NCBI RefSeq assembly: GCF_902150065.1
Contig: NC_043989.1
Span: 25,085,167 to 25,149,166 of the forward strand
Source: Myripristis murdjan
Taxonomy: Eukaryota > Chordata > Actinopteri > Holocentriformes > Holocentridae
Length of the DNA: 64,000 bases
Direction of reading: 5' to 3'
A program made the translations under genes and the position numbers. The notes beneath the pieces were generated by a model. That model was not told where the DNA came from. It was given only the letters and a program-made list of their open reading frames with translations, and ran no database searches. Below are positions 31,387 through 43,376 of the stretch, piece after piece (the stretch's first letter is position 1; every line of letters begins with the position of its first letter).

Positions 31387-31875
31387 TGAAAAGGGCAAAC
31401 AGAGCTCTACAGTACGAGTTGCACATGAAATAATTTAGCCTATGCTGAACTCATTCATCTCTTACTGATGCAGTGACGTCAGAACAACAGAATCAAAACT
31501 TCCCATTAGAAACAAAACATTTGGCTCTTTTTTATGTCGAAACACAATACATCCGAACTGGAAAGGGATGTAAAAAAAGACATAATGTTTTCCAGATATT
31601 TACAGTGTATTTACAGCATTTTTGTCATCGTCTAAGTACTGACACACATTGGTTTCCTTCTTTCTCTCCTCTCCAATTCACTGATTGTCAAAAGAAAGGA
31701 TGGGAGCGAGTGTGAACATTCTCAAACAGAGCTGCAGATCCTCCAGCGCGAGATCTGACAATCTTTACGCCACAATCCGAGCACATTAACATGCCGTCCT
31801 GTTTATCTGACACTGCAGCTCCTTAACAATCATCCAACCAGGATCCTCGAACAAACGCCGCCGTCACATACATTA

Positions 31876-32769
31876 CTATCCATCCAAGGCTCCGTTGCTT
31901 CTCTCCTGTGCCAGGCCCAAAGTAAAGTCGGACCCCCTTAGATCAAACCCGGAGACCCTTGTTTCGAAGCCGGGACCTCCCGGCTTCCTCTTCAGCTCCT
32001 CGCACTTCCTGTATTTACAGATCTGGTGTCCCCTCTTGCGATTGCGGCAACTGCTGCACTGTTCGCAGTTCCTCTGACGCCGGCATGGTACACACTCTCC
32101 ACACCTCTTTCTCTTCCTCCTCCCCCCGCTGCCTCCGCCCAGAGAGCCGGGGGAGTAGCCCTCAGCCACCAGCCCCTCCATCCCCTCACCTACCATGGCC
32201 GCGTTCCTCCAGCGGCCTCCCCCCATCTGGAAACCTGCCAGGGGGAACAGAGCAGGGCTGAAGGGGAACCAGGCTCCCAGGAAGGGCTGGAACTCGGTCC
32301 CACATCCCAGAGAGTCCTCTTCCTCCTCCTCAGGACCAGATCCACCTCCCTCCCCATCCCCTTTCTCCCCCTTGGCCTCTGCGGCCTCCCTTTTAGCCGG
32401 CTGGCTGCTCTGCGGACCGAGGCCGGTCTGCTCCGTGGTGCTGGGGGTCAGAGCCAGCAGCCCCGCTCGCATCAGCAGCTCCGCGGCATGAGCCAGGTGG
32501 AGCCCGCTGGGCGACTCCCACATGTCGGGCCAGGAGGGGGCCCGGCGGGGCTTGGTGTGCGCAGGCTGGGCGGCCCGCTGCTGGGCTGGGGAGGGCTGGA
32601 TCAGGCCTGTGACGTCCATGGCTGAGGAGGGGGTGGACATGTAATGGGAGAGGCTGTAGGGGTGGCTGGAGCGCTTTAGGCTGGGTCTCAGTGGCTCATT
32701 GGGGATTTTGGTGCTGCTGTGGGCCTGATCAGGCGAGGAAGGGCCAGCGATGTCTACGGCAGTGGACAT
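31876..32769 (-). CDS. cxxc5: CXXC4/CXXC5-type zinc-finger protein (cxxc5-like), 297 aa, single coding exon
   Basis: Read on the - strand from ATG at 32769 to TAG at 31876-31878. Near the N-terminus, [20 protein letters not shown] resembles the EPL..SL.RS...LSHY block of CXXC5. A helical block ([16 protein letters not shown]) and [17 protein letters not shown] match the family's conserved middle. Basic residues at about 217-222 precede the CXXC finger, whose eight cysteines span 223-256 ([21 protein letters not shown]). Such fingers bind unmethylated CpG, and CXXC4/5 also bind the Dishevelled PDZ domain and dampen Wnt signalling. Position beside ube2d2, as in human 5q31.2, supports cxxc5. Two oddities: the family KTGHQI motif reads KRGHQI (245-250), and the usual AFRWF-type C-terminus is replaced by 41 residues ending NGALDG. 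It could be a diverged fish duplicate. Domain call firm; symbol less so. Confidence 0.88.
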   Translation of the reverse strand: MSTAVDIAGPSSPDQAHSSTKIPNEPLRPSLKRSSHPYSLSHYMSTPSSAMDVTGLIQPSPAQQRAAQPAHTKPRRAPSWPDMWESPSGLHLAHAAELLMRAGLLALTPSTTEQTGLGPQSSQPAKREAAEAKGEKGDGEGGGSGPEEEEEDSLGCGTEFQPFLGAWFPFSPALFPLAGFQMGGGRWRNAAMVGEGMEGLVAEGYSPGSLGGGSGGRRKRKRCGECVPCRRQRNCEQCSSCRNRKRGHQICKYRKCEELKRKPGGPGFETRVSGFDLRGSDFTLGLAQERSNGALDG

Positions 32770-32780
32770 TGCAACAGCTG
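32770..32780 (-). promoter_or_regulatory. Splice acceptor just upstream of the cxxc5-like start codon
   Basis: On the - strand an AG at 32778-32779 (cag, 32780-32778) ends a CT/CA-repeat pyrimidine tract (about 32781-32815), leaving only 8 nt of leader before ATG 32769. This fits a non-coding first exon joined to a coding second exon, as is usual for CXXC4/5 genes. The acceptor is judged by eye. Confidence 0.55.
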
Positions 32781-33559
32781 TGTACGTGTGCGTGTGTGTG
32801 TGAGAGAGAGAGAGGTAAGGGAAAAGGGGATTGAAGCCGATGTGGGGTTGACAACCGTCCTGCTGTTACTTCAGCCAAAATGGCAAGCTTTGGCCTGTGT
32901 CCCTATTCCCATTCTCTGCAGCAGCCTCAGTCCTGGAGAGCTGGAAATGAATAGGGGATGAAGAGAGGAAGGTTAAGAATAGAAATGTTGGAGAGAGAAA
33001 ATCCAAAGAAAGGAACAGGGGAGAGGAGACTGGCAGATATTTCCCAGCACCACCAAACATGAGCTCACAGGATGGAATCAGGGTGCTGGGAATGTGTGTG
33101 TGATTTAAGAAAAGTATAGGATAAATGTGTATGTGCTTCACAAGATCTCCTTGGATAAACATGATCAGGACCACATATCAGACACAGTGCATGCCTTGCC
33201 GATGATTTCCGCATACAGGAGGCAGTACCCCTTTAAGAATTTCACGGTATATCAATGCAATCAATAACAGAGCGACAACAATATGCAAAGATATGCGCAT
33301 ATGCGCAGGTCAAATGTGGAGCGCGCTTTTCAAATACATTTTGACGACTGGTGTTATGTGTGCCAGCCATAACAAAAGCACAGCGGAGGGAGAATAGATT
33401 GTGGACCGTAAAAAATAGGTTGTCTTTTGTCTCGTATCGACGAGGAGCGAGGTGCGCAACGATGCGGTTGCTGTGGATAAAAAAAGACGAGGCTACATTC
33501 CTGTTCCACATTTGTTGGAAAAACTATTTCGGCGATTAAACACGGTGGTTATATGCATT

Positions 33560-33900
33560 TATGAAACGTGTGTCGAAAGGCTTTAGCGGGTCGATCGGGG
33601 GCCCGATCGATCGTTTCACGTAATTAACGTTACCTAAGAAGACGGAGCTCGGCCGTCGCCACGGCGAGCTGACCACAGTCCGAGTGGCCGCTGCGACACG
33701 GCTGTGGCGGAGGAAAAGGCGACAAACAACACGCGGAAAAATCGACAGGAAGTGTTCATAAAACGACTCCTCTTACCTTATAAAATCCGTCCGAGCCCCA
33801 CTGTCACAGATATCACGGAGTCATGAACTGTTGGCGTGCTGATTGTAGTGTATATGGACGGCGGAGCTGCCGATTCCTCCTCCACCTCTCCGTCCCGGAG
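33560..33900 (-). promoter_or_regulatory. CpG-rich promoter region of the cxxc5-like gene
   Basis: CpG dinucleotides are dense here and sparse on both sides. The region includes a short palindrome (CGATCGGG, 2-nt gap, CCCGATCG) at 33592-33609 and the donor of the inferred first exon. No TATA box is apparent, as expected for a CpG-island promoter. Confidence 0.45.
33777..33900 (-). other. Probable non-coding first exon of the cxxc5-like gene
   Basis: A strong - strand donor (AAG|GTAAGA) lies at 33772-33777, about 1 kb upstream of the acceptor at 32778. The region from about 33540 to 33900 is CpG-rich and repeat-free, typical of a vertebrate CpG-island promoter. The upstream limit of the exon is a guess. 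Confidence 0.45.
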
Positions 33901-35945
33901 GGTCTGCAAACACTCTGCACGGAATTTGGGGGCGTCGCTCAAAATGCGAAGTGGACTCTGCTGCTGAAATCATCTGGTCAGAGCGACCCTGTAACATCCA
34001 CACTGACAGCCCTGCTGCTCCCGGCACCGACACGCAGCCTGAATACTATAGCATGACAAATGAAACCTGCATCATCAATTATGCAGGCATGTGTCAATTA
34101 GCCCGATTCATTCAGAACCGCAGATGGTCAGTGAGAAGAGGCGTTTTGTAAAAATTAGCCTCATGACAAAGCTATGATAAATCTTAGAGGGGTGCTCTAC
34201 ATATGTCACAACTGTAACTCCATGCACTATCCTATAGGAATATTACAGCGGTTCTATATAGGAGATAAAAATACCATAAGGTGTGATATGATCACCATAG
34301 CACCATCCACTCTTAAGTAACACACCCACACTGCAAGTTGCTATAGGAGTATTGGAGTATTACAGGTATTTTTATTTTCATATTTTTTTTTTAATTAATC
34401 GATTTATTATGTTTTTAGAGTTAATTACAGCATTATAAATTATCAGTCATAATATTATGTAAATTCATAAATTAACTCTTTATCTACGACCCGTTTTTAT
34501 GATGAAAATAGTTATTTTGTGGAAGGGGGAAATAAATAAATAAGCATAAGAGATAAGAAACGGCTGTACTCTGACCTTAGAGAATAAACACACTTCTGTA
34601 TCACCTCATCACTTCTGTACCAACACAGCTGGGTGACATAAATGCCAAAAGTGTCCTGTAACAAAATACTCCGGATACAAATATATAAAAAATACGGCCT
34701 GGAACCGCATTCATTATGCATACCAGAGCTATCTTTGGCCAAAAAAAAAAAAAAAAAAAAAAAAGGAAAGGAAAGGAAAAAAGAAAAGAATCAGAGGACA
34801 AAGTGACAGAGGTCAGTAAATTAAACTAGTGTTTCACATACAGCACTGTTCATGGACGACATGTATTATTATATTCTTTTTGAATGTACTTATAGCAGCA
34901 TATAGATGCTTCCAGTGGAGCCAGTGCATGTAGTCCTGTTCCTTGAACCGGGCGGCCTGTGCCGTGTGCCTTCCCACTATGTAGCTCATTATTCTCATGT
35001 AATGACTCCTGATGTTATAATGAAGGCCTCCCGGTGTGATCAGCTGCTTTTATCCACTGTCAGGACTCAACATTACAAGACGGAACCCCGCTTGGGAAAT
35101 GCTGTCTTCCCTATTAAACAAAACCGGTATCTTTGCCACAAAACAGTCAACGTATTATCATCATCATTATTATTATTATTTTACAATATACTTATAAAAA
35201 CATACAGCCATCAGACATGTTAAATCACAAAATTGTGACCAGCTGTTCTTGGAATAATTCCACATGACAGACTTACACGACAATTTCCCTCCTGAAAAAT
35301 TCATCTTCCAAAGCATTGGGGATATTTTAATATTTTGCAGTCGTGCAGAGAGAGAGCGCCTCTCGGAGTGTTTGGTCCAGACAGGCTGGTTAGGTGACTC
35401 CTCACACCACCATGCTCCAGTCCACTCCACCTCTTATGAGAGCCCTCCGTTTGGCACGCAGCCAGATACATCTTGTGTGTGTGTGTGTGTGTGTGTGTCA
35501 CTATGGGAGCAGGGGCCCACCATAATCACATACACTGTCTGCTCTGGACTATTTATGAAAACACAGCGTCTTCTAGTGGTCAGCGCACATACTGCCACAT
35601 CATAAAATGGCCACTGGTGCTGGACACTGCAGCACAGCAGCAGCAGGCCTCATAATGAAGCGCCTGGATCCACTGCAGCGGCCACAGCAGCCTGTACCAC
35701 CCTCATTACCCCGGTCCCACTGCTCATCTGAAAATTCATCCCTCCTCCAGTGCTGCTGACAAAGACGATGTGACTGCTAAACGCGGATACAAGTGCATTT
35801 GATCCTGCAGTCCAAAAAAAAAAAAAAAAAAAAAAAGATTTGGACTTTGCCCCCTGGCCAGCCTTGGTTAAAAAGCTTCTCACAAATAAAAATAAATAAA
35901 TAAATAAATGAGTGATGCCAACAAATCAGAGCACTCGAGACGAGT
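33901..35945. other. Intergenic stretch between the cxxc5-like promoter and cisd1-like 3' end
   Basis: AT-rich sequence with A runs (34741-34764, 35815-35836), an ATT repeat (35163-35181), a GT repeat (35473-35499) and an AAAT repeat (35886-35910). No exon is supported. Confidence 0.5.
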
Positions 35946-35951
35946 TTTATT
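35946..35951 (-). terminator. Polyadenylation signal of the cisd1-like gene
   Basis: TTTATT on the + strand (AATAAA on the - strand) lies about 880 nt beyond the cisd1-like stop. The intervening 35952-36829 is repeat-free sequence consistent with a 3' UTR. I saw no closer canonical signal. Confidence 0.5.
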
Positions 35952-36829
35952 CACAATATACAGAGCAATGAGCCACCATCGAGTCAGACAAACCGCAGCC
36001 AAGAGAAAATAAATCTGATGAACAAGCAAAATATATCCTTTATAGGCAAGCGCTTACTTTTGAACACCTCACAGAATTAAACACAACAGTTTCCTCAGAA
36101 AGCTGACGCGTTGCAAACAGTATATGACAGTGTTTCAAACTGGTTCTCAGATTTGGGCATGTGCGCCTTTATTACAGTTTGTCCCATCTTTCATTTAAGA
36201 CAATCCTTGACTTCTCCTGACCGACCGAGCAGCTCTTAGTGCAAAAACAATCGATACGTGTAACATTCATGTGGGTTTGTTTGTGTGGTAGCTTTGTACA
36301 TGTAAATTCAAAACCTGGGCTGACTGGAGGCAAAAAGAGCTGCCAGTCTCATTTCTCAACCACCTGCTCCACACCTAGAAGTCAAGAAGGAGGGGACACA
36401 GATTATCAGCAGACATGAGGGTCCGAAACTTTAACCTAGCAGCTCACATCTGCTAAGAACTTTGATCAAACTACCCAACTGCCAGGTCGACATTCAATTT
36501 TCCAGCCATAATACCTCGATGTCTGTCAAAGTCCCTTCCTTATCTCTCCACCAGTGACCTTTGATTTTAAAGTGAGGTCAGTGGTGCAGAGCAGGGTGGA
36601 ATGTAGGAAAGCAAAATTCACAGCGCTTTCCATGTTTGACTCCACTTTGACTTCCATGACTCCCACATTCTGGCTGGAAATGAATGTAGTGTTCACTATT
36701 GGGCTCTGAGGAAAAATCCGTTTTGTTTGATTAGCAGTGCCACACTGTGACCAACACGGTGACACTAATGAGTGACGGCTGGACAAACTGGGGCTGCGTG
36801 GCGAGGACAGAGCCCTCTGATTGGCTGGC

Positions 36830-39800
36830 TTAGGCATCCCTCTTCTTGATGATGATCGGTCCGACGTTGTCTCCGGTCTCCTCGTTGTGTTTGGTGTGGG
36901 CGCCGTCACAGTATGGGAACTGGGGGGAGAAAATGCGCACACACACACACAAAGCCCATTTGGGATAAACTGTTAACTTAGTCTTTGTTTAATTGTATGT
37001 CCAGCAGGCCAAATGAGGATCTTGCTGAAAAAAAAAAAAAAAAAACTGCTCCCTGCTCAATTCAGTATTTGTAAAGCTTTACGACGATTGCTAGCTCAGG
37101 CTGTTGTTGTTACATCACATCCCACTGCATGCTGGGAGTACTGCTTGTGGACTTGTCGCTTGTGGATTTCGAGCAGCCCTCCGTTTCATTTCAAAATTCG
37201 GAAATTTTAAACATGACCTCTACCTAAACTGATTGTTAGCTTTTAAGTAAAACAGAGTATACACTGACCTTCTTGGACTTCCAGCAGCGGCAGTAGACAG
37301 CCTTGGTGCCGATGTCCTCCATGTCAAAGCTGTGCACCACTTTGGGACTGTCTTTGCTAACGGACGTGTTGACCAGGCCCTTCTTACAGCTCCGGCCACT
37401 CAGGTAGCGGCTGACTAGGAAACCGCCGACGGCTGCTACCACGGCCACTGGCACCGCGACGATCAGGTGCTCTGAGAGGAGAGACAGCCATGGCAGTCGG
37501 TCGATAGCAGACACTTTAAAAACTACAAGTACACTAGAATTTTTGTTACCATTTCTTTTTTTTCTTTTTTTTTTTTTTAAACAAGCTTTTACCTCCACAT
37601 TTCATCCCATATCCATGTGGCAGAGCAGCCGGTAGCTCAGTGTTTGACCGCGAGACTGGTTCAGGCAATGATTTGGGAAACAGGCACTTTGGGAAACACA
37701 CTGAAGAATGTGCACCACCAGAGCACGATTTTTCTCTCTTTATAATGCACCTGATTAATACCGCACACATCACAGGCCGTGTTGACACCTGGTCTGGGCC
37801 ACGTATGGCCACATTCGTTTAGCAATGTGTGCACAGATATATCCTGGGCAGTGATGTTTTTTTCCCCCTAGGATGGCCAAGTCATAAATTATTGACTTAA
37901 ATTCATTCTCTAAAGCCTTTTCCTCATCTTAGCCATAACCAATTTATGCCTAATACTGTCTGATTTCCATTTTGTCAGTCACTTAGTCACTACAATGGAA
38001 ACTGAAGGATTCATATAGAAATTTCCAGCAGTCTAGGCATGGGAAGCCATTTGTTTTTTTAAATCAAGGATGCTGAAGTCATTTGAATGGTCAAGGGAAA
38101 GACTGTAGAGAATGAATTTAAGTCAGTTAAAGTCATGACTTTGCCATCCTAGGGAAAACAAAGATTGCACACAGGAAGTGTACTGCCGCCTCACACTGGT
38201 TAAAAACAACACACTCTGCCTTTGCAAAGAGAAATGATGTACATGTTTGTTTGCATAAAGAGCAGGAAAGTGAGATATGATCACAAGTGTTGACTAGAGA
38301 AGCATGTGGAGACGTATTCTGATGCCAGGTGAGAACAGGGCCATGCAGGCCTTCCTGCTCTGCAGTCAGGTCATGTGGGGGAAAACGAAAATCCTCACTC
38401 CTGCTCATACTGTCGTCCAAAATGTAATAAAGCTTCAACAGCGCAGGTTTAAGCCTGGAGAAACCGGAACATAATCATCACAAGGATAAGCTGCAGGGAA
38501 TGTGCATCTTGACTTTTGGACAGGTTCAAGCCAGGTCGAGTGCACAAACTGAGTTACTCAGTTATCCATAATGTGCAGTGCCGTCACTGTTTTGTTGCCA
38601 CTGCCATGACTCCCAAAAACGTTTTGTTAAAGAGAGCAGGTACCAACTACTGCTATTTCATCAAACACACTTCACTCACTGAGTACTAATTAAAATGCCT
38701 GTTCCATGACGTGGCAACAGTTGTAATAGTCACACTGGATGTGGGGTAAATCTCACCTTCTGCCCACTGGTTAAAAAATAATAATTTATAAAAGCTACAT
38801 TATTTTAATTGGCTGGTAATCAGGAACAACTTTTTTCTTGCAGACAAAGTGCATTTACATAGTTTCGACCTGGATCAGTACCTCTGTACACCCGAGGCTT
38901 CACCAGAACATTGAGACAGGTTGTGAATAAGATGTAGAATCATGTATTATCAAAGAACAGACTGGATAACTGAATCATATGCAGACTTCAACTGTGTCAG
39001 CAATACCGGCAACAGGCATGGAGGGGTCACATCTTCTTCAGTCTTGTTGAAATATGATATTTTTCTTCCTTGGGTGAGATGTATAGTGGTTGTAATGTCT
39101 GGTTGTAATGGCGTGCTGTTTTGAAGGCGGTGGCGGCAGCAACGTTAACACTAACGTCCCTGCAAATGGACGACAAGCAGGCAGACTAACAGCTCACATC
39201 TTTTTGAAACCCAGCCAGTAATTGTTGATTTGTTGATCAGGTAGCTGATGCACCACTTTTTTTTTTTTTTTTGGTGAGGTGGGGTATATACATCCAGAGT
39301 ACATACAGACTCTCAGTGATTGAGTTAAAAATATTTGTACAGCCTCCTGATGTGTTTGAAGCAGATGGCGAGGGAAACAATATATATAATATGTCATCAT
39401 CAAACCTTTACAGTGCCAGTAGAGGCCAACCTGGCTAGACTCACCTATATGGAGGTCCCGTCAAACTATGGAGGCCCTACACATTGCAGCTCACACCAAA
39501 GTAGATTAGCAAAATGCTGTGCTCATTTTAATCCATGAAAACATGTGTGACAGTGTAACACTGGACTCAAAGCCTGATTGTTTTCCACAGCAGAACTGGT
39601 GAACCCTCCAACTTCTATATTTTTATAGTCAGTATCCGCACTACATCTACTTGGTCGGGATTTTTCCCAAATAGCCATTAAAGTCAAGAAATAATATTTT
39701 TGATGTTCAGTGTATTCCAGGAGTTATTCTGTGACAAAGGGTTTGCATTGTTTTGGTCTGCCCTGTTTTCCTTCACCTGCCTTATCAACTTCCAACTAGG

Positions 39801-41138
39801 TCACACCTAAAATGGCTGTGAAGTTGCTGCTTTCAATCAATCAGTTAGCCCTACCCCTTATTCAAAATAAGCCTTAGTGCTGCACTGCATCCTGATCTGT
39901 TTTCAAATTGTATCCTCTAAATTTCACCATGTGCATTAACACAGCTGATTTAGTTATTTGTTGAGTTTTATTTATTTTTCTTAAGATATTTATTTCTCTC
40001 CTAGTGCTGATGGGTATATTTTGTGTAGTCTACTATTGTCCCTGTGCAAGGTCTGGACTACCTGCTGCTGGAACACAAGAATTGCCCAATGTGGGATTGA
40101 TAAGGCACATCTATCCATCTACTGAGATGAGCTGAAACGACTGGCATATATGTAAATTTAGCTAGTGCTCACTGCATTTAACAGCATTTAAACAGTTCAA
40201 GAGCAAAATGATATGGTCTGTGGCAAGACATTGCTTGTATATGAACAAGTGATTTAACAGACCTAGACCTCCCTGCTCCTGCAAACTCAATGACACAGAG
40301 AAACAGTTTCTCATGCATGAATGATCACAGAAGTAAGTGGAAAAACTGCATTGTGTTCGCCATGACAATTGTACAGAGAGCACGTTTACACTCAAGATGT
40401 CAACACTGTCCACTGATGAAAAGATTAATGTGTAATGCATATCTCTGAAACCATGTATTTGCCTTGTAAGTACAGTGAGTCACTCAGTAAAAAGCCAACA
40501 GCCTCCAGAATAAAGGATCAGAGGCAAGGTGAAGTGTGTATCACATGATGGTGTGGGCCACGGACCACGGATTATTACTGACTGATCACTTCTGCTGTGA
40601 TTGTTCCACTGCAGCGGCTTACAGGAGCCGTGACACATGGAGCAAAAACAGCTCTTGGTGGTGTGACCAGCTCCAACTATGGCTGGAGTTGACAGACCAA
40701 AAAAAGTCTGCCGTGCACTGACAAAACTTGTTTCTAAAGTTGCAAGCAACCCGTGGCTGTAACAGAGATGGCTGGTCAGTTTAGCTAGCTGGCTGTTAGC
40801 CAGCTGAGTGACGTTTGTTTACATGCCACTTGCGAAGTACTTGGGGTCTCTCGTTTACAGCCTGCGTGTTGGAGCAACTATACGCTATCTCCATGCTTAG
40901 TCTGCCCTAAAACATGAACTCTGGAGTGGTGTTAACTTGGTTGGGTTAGTCGCCGACAAGTCAACGCTACTGAGCGAGCAAAACTCCAGCCCGGCTAGAG
41001 CTAGCTTATTTTATTCACCAGCTAGCTAGCTAGCTGTCTTAGGACTTTACCTTTTCCTATCCTGAATCCCGTGCTGGGTAATTCAGGCATCGGTGGCATT
41101 GGCAGCAGAGGGACAGCTGGTAAATTGGACGCTGGCAT
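36830..41138 (-). CDS. cisd1: CISD1 (mitoNEET)-like CDGSH iron-sulfur protein, 3 exons, 126 aa
   Basis: Exons on the - strand are 41138-41051, 37471-37269 and 36919-36830 (88, 203 and 90 nt; stop at 36832-36830). All junctions are GT-AG and in phase. Exon 1 encodes a proline-rich N-terminus ([15 protein letters not shown]). Residues about 31-53 form one hydrophobic membrane segment ([18 protein letters not shown]). The soluble part includes [20 protein letters not shown] and [16 protein letters not shown], giving 2Fe-2S ligands C90, C92, C101 and H105, then THNEE-type sequence ([19 protein letters not shown]). Family members are dimeric outer-mitochondrial or ER membrane proteins handling redox and iron-sulfur transfer. 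FDMED and [22 protein letters not shown] match CISD1 better than CISD2. The N-terminus is about 18 residues longer than human CISD1 (ligands C72/C74/C83/H87), so this could be a separate fish paralogue. It lies between ube2d2 and cxxc5-like on the same strand. Confidence 0.92.
36920..37268 (-). other. Intron 2 of the cisd1-like gene
   Basis: 349-nt intron with a short CA repeat near its acceptor end (36938-36950) and an A run at 37025-37044. Nothing else is recognised. Confidence 0.8.
37472..41050 (-). other. Intron 1 of the cisd1-like gene
   Basis: 3.6-kb intron, AT-rich and largely unique. A T run lies at 37561-37578 and another at 39259-39272. A tRNA-like word string (GGTAGCTCAG then GGTTCAGGC) at 37631-37665 is too short to call. 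The part nearest exon 1 (40760-41045) is CpG-richer and carries several GCTAGC words, perhaps downstream promoter sequence. Confidence 0.6.
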
Positions 41139-41300
41139 ATTTTCCCCGGTCGGTGTGTACTGTTGGCGCACGAACGGACGACAAGGTCAACCGGTGAGTC
41201 TAATCTGAACTCTGTCCCACACTCCGACGCCGCCCGCAGCACGCTGCGTCACTACCACAGCAGCCAATGAACGATAGGGAGGAGAAATTATCAAGTATCA
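41139..41300 (-). promoter_or_regulatory. Promoter region of the cisd1-like gene with inverted CCAAT box
   Basis: CpG-enriched sequence directly upstream of the ATG at 41138. CCAAT at 41264-41268 on the + strand reads ATTGG towards the gene, about 125 nt upstream. No TATA box is seen. The transcription start is not determined. Confidence 0.4.
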
Positions 41301-42515
41301 ATGCGAGACGTTCCGCTAGTGTCTACTTCCGTTTTTATCCCATTCGACAGGCTTGCACGAACGTGTTTTTAATCTTAGACACGTTTTACGTAAATGATTA
41401 ATCATTAATTCTCAAGGAAGCACTGACGTGATATGTTTTTGTATTGTTAGTTACCTCTATTCCCATTCAATGAGATGTATGAGTCAGCTCTCCTGCCGAC
41501 ATCCAAATGTGGGGCGATTTCCCGCCACTACGATGTTCCCGTGTGGAAAAGGAGTTGTGGAGTGAAGGGCTTGTCCATACAAGGATCTTTGGTTATGACT
41601 AGCGTCTGTTTGTGGCACTGATCGCTCACAGCCAGCCATTTCCCCACCGACAAGATAACGAGTTTCTCATAGCGGTTTTATTCACTAGAATAGTCCTTTT
41701 TAAATAAAGGAGGCATGAAACACAGCCTTTATCAGCCTAACACAGCCCGACCTGTGTTAGCAGAGGGTCAGTGTGTGGAAATGGAGTCATGCTTCAGGTT
41801 CAAAACGCACACTATAACATTTTTTGAAGAGCACTGAAAACCGCCGCCAGAGGGCGACATGACGACTTACCACTTTCGGGATCAATTAAGGTCACTGGAG
41901 GTATGAATACAATGACAGAGGGGAAATCTTTAACTAAAGTGCTTACAGTAGTAAGAATATATTTTATTAATGCAAAATTTCCAATGTTTCTGAAATGTTC
42001 TATGAATTGCAGTGACTTACACTTGTACGTCTTGAAACAGTAGACCCCAGAGAGGGTAAAGCACAAGCAGCACAATGACAGTGGACATGTGGAACCACAT
42101 CTGAAAATAATGGGTGAAGTACTCCCAGTCTTAATACAGCCATGCATCTTCCCTATCCCCCCACTTCCAGCTATTAATTGCTGGGAAATTCAAATACATT
42201 TTTTTTTTTTTTTTTTTTAAATCAAGCAAAGCTTTCAAATTCTTTTCCATACAAAAAAAAGCTTATTATATGAATGTACATTTCAGCATACCATTCAACA
42301 TACCATGCTCAACTGATATTCTCAAAAAAGCTTTAAGATTCTACAGATTAATTCCACATTTCATACTTGAAATAAATGACTATTAACAGTGATACAGTAC
42401 AGTACGCTACAGTCGAATTGGGCCGTGGGTGCGACCGGGCTTCACATTACCCTTCCCTACCTCTGCATGTTGTCGGACAGGGCCTGAGAATGAGTCAACA
42501 CAGGAGTCATGGGTT
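41301..42515. other. Short interval between ube2d2 3' end and cisd1-like promoter
   Basis: About 1.2 kb without a coding exon. A T run lies at 42200-42218. CCGCCGCCAGAGGGCGACAT at 41841-41860 contains a CTCF-like core (CCAGAGGGCGAC). The two - strand genes are closely spaced here. Confidence 0.45.
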
Positions 42516-42521
42516 TTTATT
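42516..42521 (-). terminator. Polyadenylation signal of ube2d2
   Basis: TTTATT on the + strand (AATAAA on the - strand) lies about 1.3 kb past the stop codon. The interval 42522-43811 would be the 3' UTR. It contains A- and T-rich runs and a long GT repeat at 43311-43368. UBE2D mRNAs usually have long 3' UTRs. Other TTTATT-like words in the T-rich part (43590-43630) could give a shorter form. Confidence 0.45.
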
Positions 42522-43310
42522 ACACAGTTTAATCAACACACAAAGCTCAACGAGCCTCTCAGGTAATTCAATATACAGAGGTTTTGTGCAAGGAGAGTGG
42601 GTTCTCCTCGCACCCAGAGCCCAAGCCAGTCCCATAGCCTTTTTTTAAGATGTTAGCCTCTAATTCAACAATAGCAACAAAAAAAAGAAAAAAAGAAAAG
42701 AAAAAGAATTTTAAAAAAGCAACCTAAAGACTTATGGAGGATGGGGTAGGGGATAAAAACACAGGTTAAACTAAGGGGGGGAAAAATGCTTAAATACCTG
42801 GTCCATAACCTCCACTTTGTGAATGTAGAGAAGGTGTGGTGACACGGGGTTAAGAGGTTGTGCGTGCATGTGTGTTGTGTGTGTATAAAGGGCGGGGGGG
42901 ACAACTAGGTTAAATGGCAATAGTGAGGGTGGGGGAGGTGTGGGGAGAAATTCAAGTCCTTACATAACATAACAGAGGACCAAAATAGGCCGTATACACT
43001 TTCCCCCCCATTTTATATAGCCTGCTATGATTTTTGAAGTAATTCTTGTACAAAATACAGAGTGCCGCCTCAACCCACATGCCAAAACTGCTTTCTTGAA
43101 TTGTCATCCCCTACAGCTGGGAATTATACGGAAAACAAAACAAGAAAGGTGCAGAGTTTAAAAATCCCTCCATCTCATGTCCCCCACCCCAACCCACCCC
43201 ACCCCAAAAGAAAAAAAAAAGAAAAACAAAGAAAACAAAAAGGTCCCCTAGCTTTTACAGATGCTCGAAGGAATGCTTTTAGTGATAAACGACTGGAGTG
43301 AGGGTAGAGG

Positions 43311-43324
43311 TGTGTGTGTGTGTT

Positions 43325-43368
<44 letters not shown>
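43311..43368. repeat. (GT)n microsatellite in the ube2d2 3' UTR
   Basis: About 27 GT units with TTTG interruptions near the start, 450 nt beyond the ube2d2 stop. In the mRNA it would read as a CA repeat. Confidence 0.9.

Positions 43369-43376
<8 letters not shown>

Noticed and set aside
33823-34056. + strand frame starting MNCWRADCSVYG, briefly considered as a zinc-binding THAP-like start
   Set aside because: No THAP signature follows, and the frame lies in the cxxc5-like promoter region on the opposite strand.
37625-37670. tRNA-like words GGTAGCTCAG and GGTTCAGGC
   Set aside because: Spacing and B-box sequence are wrong and no cloverleaf could be drawn. At most a scrap of a tRNA-derived SINE.
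40980-41040. GCTAGC words clustered near the cisd1-like first exon
   Set aside because: Short palindromic hexamers recurring in fish CpG-rich promoters; no longer structure links them.
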